Part shown: in pieces, positions 59,974 to 64,000 of the stretch
Layout: each line of letters begins with the position of its first letter
Position numbering within the stretch: the stretch's first letter is position 1
Origin: Microcoleus sp036705565
GTDB taxonomy: Bacteria > Cyanobacteriota > Cyanobacteriia > Cyanobacteriales > Microcoleaceae
Assembly (NCBI GenBank): GCA_036705565.1
Contig: JAUBUY010000038.1
Strand: one strand, 5' to 3'
Length of the DNA: 64,000 nucleotides
Made by a program: the position numbers and the translations under genes
The notes under the pieces: model-generated
What the model saw: only the letters and a program-made list of their open reading frames with translations
Databases searched by the model: none
Told to the model about the DNA's origin: nothing

Positions 59974-60942
59974 CTACTTGTTCACGTCATTATTATTACC
60001 TTCCCCAACGATCGATCGCATTCCTTCGAGCGTAGCGGGAATGCTGCGCGGATCCATAAACATCACCTTGCTGCTGCCACTGCTGCCAATTTTTAGACCC
60101 ATATCCAGATAGTTTTGAGCTAACAAAAATTGTAAAGCTTCGCGAGCATTGGGGTCATTTTGCAGAGTTTTGGCGATTATTTGCAAGGCCTCGGAAGTAG
60201 CTTGAGCTTTCAAAACCTGACTTTGGCGTTCTGCTTGAGCTTTCAGGACGATCGCCTTTTGTTGAGCTTCCGCTTCCAAAATAGTCGCTTTTTGGCGCGC
60301 TTCTGCATCCAAAACTTGCGCTTCAGCTTTACCTTTGGCGCTGTTAACTGCTGACTCGCGTTCGCCCTCGGATGTCAGAATTGCCGCCCGCTTCCGTCGA
60401 TCGGCTGCCATCTGCAATTCCATCGATTCCTGTACAGTTTTAGAAGGGACAATATCGCGCAATTCTACCCGCGTCACTTTCACTCCCCAAGGATCGGTAA
60501 CAAGATCTAAATCTCTGAGCAAGATTTCATTAATTTGAGAACGAGCAGTAAAGGTTTGTTCGAGATCCAGTTGACCCATTTCGGCGCGAATTTGAGTCAG
60601 CACCATATTTACCATTGCTGACTGGAGATTTTCTACTTTGTAACAAGCTTTTTCCAAGTCTACAATGCGCCAGTAAACCACAGCATCAACGGTGATGGAA
60701 ACGTTATCGCGGGTAATACAAGCTTGCGGGGGAATATCTAAGACTTTTTCCCGAATGGTTTGCTCGTACACGACGCGATCGAGAAACGGCTTGACAAAAT
60801 TCAAACCGGGTTCTAGTCTCCTGCCGCTGTATTTACCTAAAGTTTCCACCAGCGCTTCATTTCCCTGATTGATAATCTTGACGGAACCTGCGAGGGCTGA
60901 GCCGCCAAGTGCTAAAAATACAAGTAAAAAAAATTGTTCCAC
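59974..60942 (-). CDS. SPFH/Band 7 (stomatin-like) membrane protein
   Basis: 322 residues. N-terminal membrane anchor (about 3-20, FFLLVFLALGGSALAGSV), then the SPFH domain (about 22-190: ALVETLGKYSGRRLEPGLNF, RDNVSITVDAVVYWRI, LDLEQTFTARSQINEILLRDLD) and a coiled coil rich in Ala/Glu (about 200-262). Similar to paraslipins/stomatins that form membrane scaffolds. Preceded by nfeD with a gap of 103 bases, the usual pairing of SPFH proteins with NfeD. Confidence 0.93.
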   Translation of the reverse strand: MEQFFLLVFLALGGSALAGSVKIINQGNEALVETLGKYSGRRLEPGLNFVKPFLDRVVYEQTIREKVLDIPPQACITRDNVSITVDAVVYWRIVDLEKACYKVENLQSAMVNMVLTQIRAEMGQLDLEQTFTARSQINEILLRDLDLVTDPWGVKVTRVELRDIVPSKTVQESMELQMAADRRKRAAILTSEGERESAVNSAKGKAEAQVLDAEARQKATILEAEAQQKAIVLKAQAERQSQVLKAQATSEALQIIAKTLQNDPNAREALQFLLAQNYLDMGLKIGSSGSSKVMFMDPRSIPATLEGMRSIVGEGNNNDVNK

Positions 60943-61045
60943 TGTCGCCTCCTATTAAATGTTGAGTGTTGAGTTTTGACTGTTAAATGTTGACTAAAGA
61001 CTGATGACTAACTACTAATTGTCTGTGATTAATTACGCATTTTGT

Positions 61046-61477
61046 TTAAGAATGCAATAAATTTTCTGGCAAAACTATCAGAGTAGTGCCTTTCCGTCCG
61101 ACGACAATTACGTTTTGGTTGGGGGGGATAGTGGCCTTCGTGTCTTCGCAGCGAGCTTGCCAAGAATTCCCCTCATAAATGACTCGGCCGGCTTCTCCGG
61201 GGGGAATTTCTGTTAAAGTTTTTGCTTCCTGAGAATCTGCGATCGCCCTTGCCGTGCCTTTTGGTATCAACCGCCGAGACAGCAGCACAAAAACGGTCGA
61301 AAATACCATCCAGAGGAAAATTTGTAAATTAACGTAAGGTAGAACTAGAGAGCATCCAGCTACGGCGAAGGCGCTCAGTCCCATCATAAAAGCGACAAAA
61401 GCAGTCGGGAGAAATAGCTCTGCCAAACAGAGCAAAGACCCAGCTATCAGCCAAAGGAGCGTCGGAGTCAAGATCAT
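61046..61477 (-). CDS. NfeD-family membrane protein
   Basis: 143 residues. Several hydrophobic stretches in the first 80 residues (WLIAGSLLCLAELFLPTAFV, FMMGLSAFAVAGCSLVLPYV, IFLWMVFSTVFVLLSR), then a C-terminal OB-fold-like domain (GRVIYEGNSWQARCEDTKAT, VVGRKGTTLIVLP). The short NfeD form without the N-terminal protease. First of two genes, followed by the SPFH protein, with which NfeD proteins are thought to act. Confidence 0.88.
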   Translation of the reverse strand: MILTPTLLWLIAGSLLCLAELFLPTAFVAFMMGLSAFAVAGCSLVLPYVNLQIFLWMVFSTVFVLLSRRLIPKGTARAIADSQEAKTLTEIPPGEAGRVIYEGNSWQARCEDTKATIPPNQNVIVVGRKGTTLIVLPENLLHS

Positions 61478-61811
61478 AAAAAGAATAGGTGATACTATTT
61501 AGATCTTAGATTGGAAATTTAAGATTTAAGAAATGCAAACAACTGACTCTGCAAGGGTTTGCCACTTGCAAGCCCTCAGACCGATTTTTCGCGCAGCGGT
61601 ACCAGGTTGAGGCTTCCATCGTACTCCAAGTCAGAGTTTAGTAACTTAGATTACAATTTTAGCCGGTGCAGACTGGCAGAAACTACAATTTCTAGGGGCC
61701 CAAAGGCAGTTAAGAAATTGATAGGGCCTAAAATCAGTTTATTCTCAAGCTCATGAATTTGGGCTGGCGAATCATATATCTTCAGAATCTTTTTACACAA
61801 ACTATTTCGAT
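61478..61811. other. Divergent spacer upstream of the PP2C gene
   Basis: Holds TTAGATTGG/AAGATTTAAG fragments of the heptamer type and AT-rich sequence. No gene. Confidence 0.5.
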
Positions 61812-63953
61812 ATGATCAGCAGTTTCTCCGAACCCATTTATTGCCCGAATCTTAGCTGTCCAGATCCCCGCAATACCTTTGGCCGCCAGCACTGTGCAGC
61901 GTGCGAAACGGATTTAATTTATCGCTATGTGTGGGTGGTGGGGCCAGCAGCCGAGGAAGTGCCGGCGGGTAAGGTAATAGCCGATCGATACTTTGTCATT
62001 GCACCGCAAATCTGGCTCGACAGCCGCCCAGCTTTGCCTCCAAGCGTCCCGGAACACCTGCCGGATACGATTATGCCTTACCTGCATTTGTATCCCCAAC
62101 GGCTGCATACGCCGGAAGTATACGGTTATTGTTCCCTGGGGGAAGCACCCGAAGCGACAGAGGTGCTGTTGTTGGAAAATGTGCCCATCAATAATTTCGG
62201 TCGCCTGTATCCTTCTATTTTAGAAGCTTGGTCTGGGACAACCGGCGCGCGCCAAGTTTACTGGCTGTGGCAAATGCTCCAACTGTGGGGGCCGCTATCG
62301 GAACAGGGAGTCGCTTCGAGTTTGCTGGTACCGGAAAATTTGCGGGTGGAAGGTTGGCGGGTACGCCTGCTGGAACTGCACCGGGGCAATTTTGTACCGA
62401 CGCTGCGGGATTTGGGAGATGTGTGGTCAGGTTTGGTGGAATCCGCGCAACCCGAGGTGCAGTCGAAACTCGGAGAGATTTGTCAGTTTATGCGCCGCAG
62501 CAGCATGAATTTCGACGCGATCGCCCTGGAACTAAACGATTTACTATTAGAACAAGCCGCTCAATTGCCTCTACACTTAGAAGTAGTCGGCATGACTGAT
62601 ACCGGGCCACAGCGCTCCCAAAATGAAGACAGTTGCTATCCGGTTGCTGCTGATTTTCAATTTAGCAAAACTTCAGGGGGCGAGAAATTAATTCCTTACT
62701 TAACAATGGTTTGCGACGGGGTTGGAGGCCACGAAGGAGGAGAAGTTGCCAGTCAATTAGCCGTCCAGTCCCTGAAAGCTTTAATCCAAAATTTGCTCGC
62801 AGAAATTGCTCAACAAGAAGAGTTGATGACGCCAACAATGGTGATCAAGCAACTCGAAGAAATAGTCCGAGTTGTGAATAATGTGATTTCTGCTCAAAAT
62901 AACGAGCAGGGAAAAGAGTTGCGGCAGCGGATGGGGACGACTTTGGTGATGGCCCTCCAGTTGCCTCAAAAAGTGAAAAATTCCGAGGATTTGTCCTCGA
63001 ATAACAGCCACGAACTTTATTTAGTCAATGTTGGAGACAGCCGCGCTTATTGGATTGGCAAAAATTACTGTCACCGGCTGACTGTGGACGACGACGTAGC
63101 CTCAAGGGAAGTCCAGCTAGGACATTGTTTGTACTGGGAGACTCAACTGCGATCCGATGCAGGAGCCCTGACTCAAGCTTTGGGAACGCGGGATGCCGAT
63201 TTCCTGCGCCCGACGATTCAGCGATTTATTGTCGAAGAGGAAGGCTTACTGCTGCTGTGTTCCGACGGTTTGAGCGACAACGACTGGGTAGAGAAATCTT
63301 GGGAGAATTACGGCCCAGAGGTGCTTGAGGGCAAAATGTCTTTGGAAGCTGCGGTTCAGTCTTGGATTCGTCTCGCCAACGAGAAAAACGGTTATGACAA
63401 CACCTCCGTGGTGGCCACTCACTGTCGGATGTCGCCGGAGAGATTGGTACTGTTTGATCCGGCGGTGGCGTCAGCGCCGGCGTCAGCGCCAGTGTCAGCC
63501 TCGGTGTCGCTGCCGCCTTCCCTCGTCGCTGCGTCCCTCCAGAAGTCCGGGAGGATTCCAGAATCTCAGCTTTCAGAATCGTCCAAACAGTTGTTGTACC
63601 CCGAAACTTCCCCCGCCCCGGAACCCGTTCAAAAACAGCGATCCAAGCTGCCACTGCCCCTACTGGCGGTGTTGGGGCTGATATTAGCCGGCGGCGGTTT
63701 AGGTTTGTGGGTGCAAAGCCGCCAAAGCCCCCAGCCAGAACCCGCACAAGTTCCCCCACCGCCGGAAACTCCTGCCCCGATTCCTTCGGAGACTCCCTCG
63801 CCAGGGGCCGAGAGTCCCTCGCCGTCGCCCGAATCGACTCCTGCGGAAATTCCGCCCCCCGATAGCGAGAGTCTCTCGCCGTCGCCGGAATCGACTCCTG
63901 CGGAAATTCCGCCCCCCGAAGAAGCGGAAACTCCTTTGCCATCAGCGGAGTAA
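61812..63953 (+). CDS. PP2C-type protein phosphatase with zinc ribbon and C-terminal membrane anchor
   Basis: 713 residues. Four N-terminal cysteines (Cys11, Cys16, Cys28, Cys31) form a zinc-ribbon-like start. About 40-250 are a domain of unknown type (ADRYFVIAPQIWLDSRPALP). Residues about 255-545 are the PP2C domain: GMTDTGPQRSQNEDS, MVCDGVGGHEGGEVAS, YLVNVGDSRAYWI, LLLCSDGLSDND and GYDNTSVVATH, all metal-binding Asp present. One membrane helix at about 612-635 (LPLPLLAVLGLILAGGGLGL) and a Pro/Glu/Ser tail with ESTPAEIPPP repeats. A Ser/Thr phosphatase acting at the membrane; the target kinase is not in the window. Confidence 0.92.
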   Translation: MISSFSEPIYCPNLSCPDPRNTFGRQHCAACETDLIYRYVWVVGPAAEEVPAGKVIADRYFVIAPQIWLDSRPALPPSVPEHLPDTIMPYLHLYPQRLHTPEVYGYCSLGEAPEATEVLLLENVPINNFGRLYPSILEAWSGTTGARQVYWLWQMLQLWGPLSEQGVASSLLVPENLRVEGWRVRLLELHRGNFVPTLRDLGDVWSGLVESAQPEVQSKLGEICQFMRRSSMNFDAIALELNDLLLEQAAQLPLHLEVVGMTDTGPQRSQNEDSCYPVAADFQFSKTSGGEKLIPYLTMVCDGVGGHEGGEVASQLAVQSLKALIQNLLAEIAQQEELMTPTMVIKQLEEIVRVVNNVISAQNNEQGKELRQRMGTTLVMALQLPQKVKNSEDLSSNNSHELYLVNVGDSRAYWIGKNYCHRLTVDDDVASREVQLGHCLYWETQLRSDAGALTQALGTRDADFLRPTIQRFIVEEEGLLLLCSDGLSDNDWVEKSWENYGPEVLEGKMSLEAAVQSWIRLANEKNGYDNTSVVATHCRMSPERLVLFDPAVASAPASAPVSASVSLPPSLVAASLQKSGRIPESQLSESSKQLLYPETSPAPEPVQKQRSKLPLPLLAVLGLILAGGGLGLWVQSRQSPQPEPAQVPPPPETPAPIPSETPSPGAESPSPSPESTPAEIPPPDSESLSPSPESTPAEIPPPEEAETPLPSAE

Positions 63954-64000
63954 GGGAGATTACACCTGTGGCAAAAATCCTTTTCCTCAATTGATGGGAC

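Noticed and set aside
63226..63990. 254-codon frame antisense to the PP2C gene
   Set aside because: Arg/Pro-rich shadow of the GC-rich repetitive 3' end of the phosphatase gene, which has clear family motifs on the plus strand.

Overview
The window looks like chromosome of a filamentous, non-unicellular-type cyanobacterium, probably of the Microcoleus/Oscillatoria/Tychonema kind. The evidence is the very frequent HIP1 octamer (GCGATCGC), a thylakoid-associated one-helix protein of the Ssl1498/Psb34 type, a HetZ-related protein, DUF2811 and DUF389 proteins, a plant-like protoporphyrinogen oxidase, and a great load of short heptameric repeats and miniature inverted-repeat elements typical of Oscillatoriales. 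Two 100-N runs (316-415 and 16799-16898) are assembly gaps, both inside repeats. No tRNA, rRNA, CRISPR array or intact insertion sequence was found.

Layout. 1-3.2 kb: the 3' part of a large surface/secreted protein (DUF4347, lectin-like domain, DUF11 repeats) that runs off the left edge. 4.1-10.9 kb: prolyl oligopeptidase, recR, a SUI1/YciH protein, trpB, a CAP-domain protein and a 3'-5' exonuclease. 11.4-18.5 kb: a PilB-N-like protein, a HetZ-related protein, glyS and murD. 18.6-25.9 kb: small proteins, a MAPEG protein, an mscS remnant, a DUF389 membrane protein with a Na+/H+ antiporter, a methyltransferase, a cupin and a Crp-family regulator. 26.0-27.8 kb: a putative CdiA-tail-like nuclease whose overlapping downstream frame is fused to thiG, followed by psb34. 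28.3-39.4 kb: a TPR protein, an OmpR-type regulator, protoporphyrinogen oxidase, a 1411-residue multi-PAS histidine kinase and CorA. 39.9-48.7 kb: rnpB, rnc, an oxidoreductase, a second histidine kinase, a methyltransferase, an Fe-S photolyase and a DUF2811 protein. 49.1-54.6 kb: a monocistronic groEL with a perfect CIRCE operator, an ABC exporter and a desaturase. 55.1-64 kb: a cysteine-protease-like small protein, a decayed toxin-antitoxin pair, thiO, a 2Fe-2S ferredoxin, citramalate synthase, an SPFH/NfeD pair and a PP2C phosphatase.

Most genes stand alone or in pairs, separated by repeat-filled spacers, so there are few operons (DUF389/antiporter, NfeD/SPFH, nuclease/ThiG). Thiamine synthesis is represented by thiG and thiO at separate places 29 kb apart. 

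The most striking things are (1) the nuclease-like gene overlapping a frame in which about 75 extra residues precede ThiG, with the only good ribosome binding site at the start of the extension; (2) intergenic repeats that sit in frame inside at least six conserved enzymes or proteins (prolyl oligopeptidase, GlyS, TPR protein, protoporphyrinogen oxidase, oxidoreductase, citramalate synthase); (3) at least four separate MITE-like families, each present in two or more copies here; and (4) a cluster of four same-strand DnaA-box-like sequences at 48.09-48.15 kb. All functional calls come from reading the translated sequences; no database search was run.
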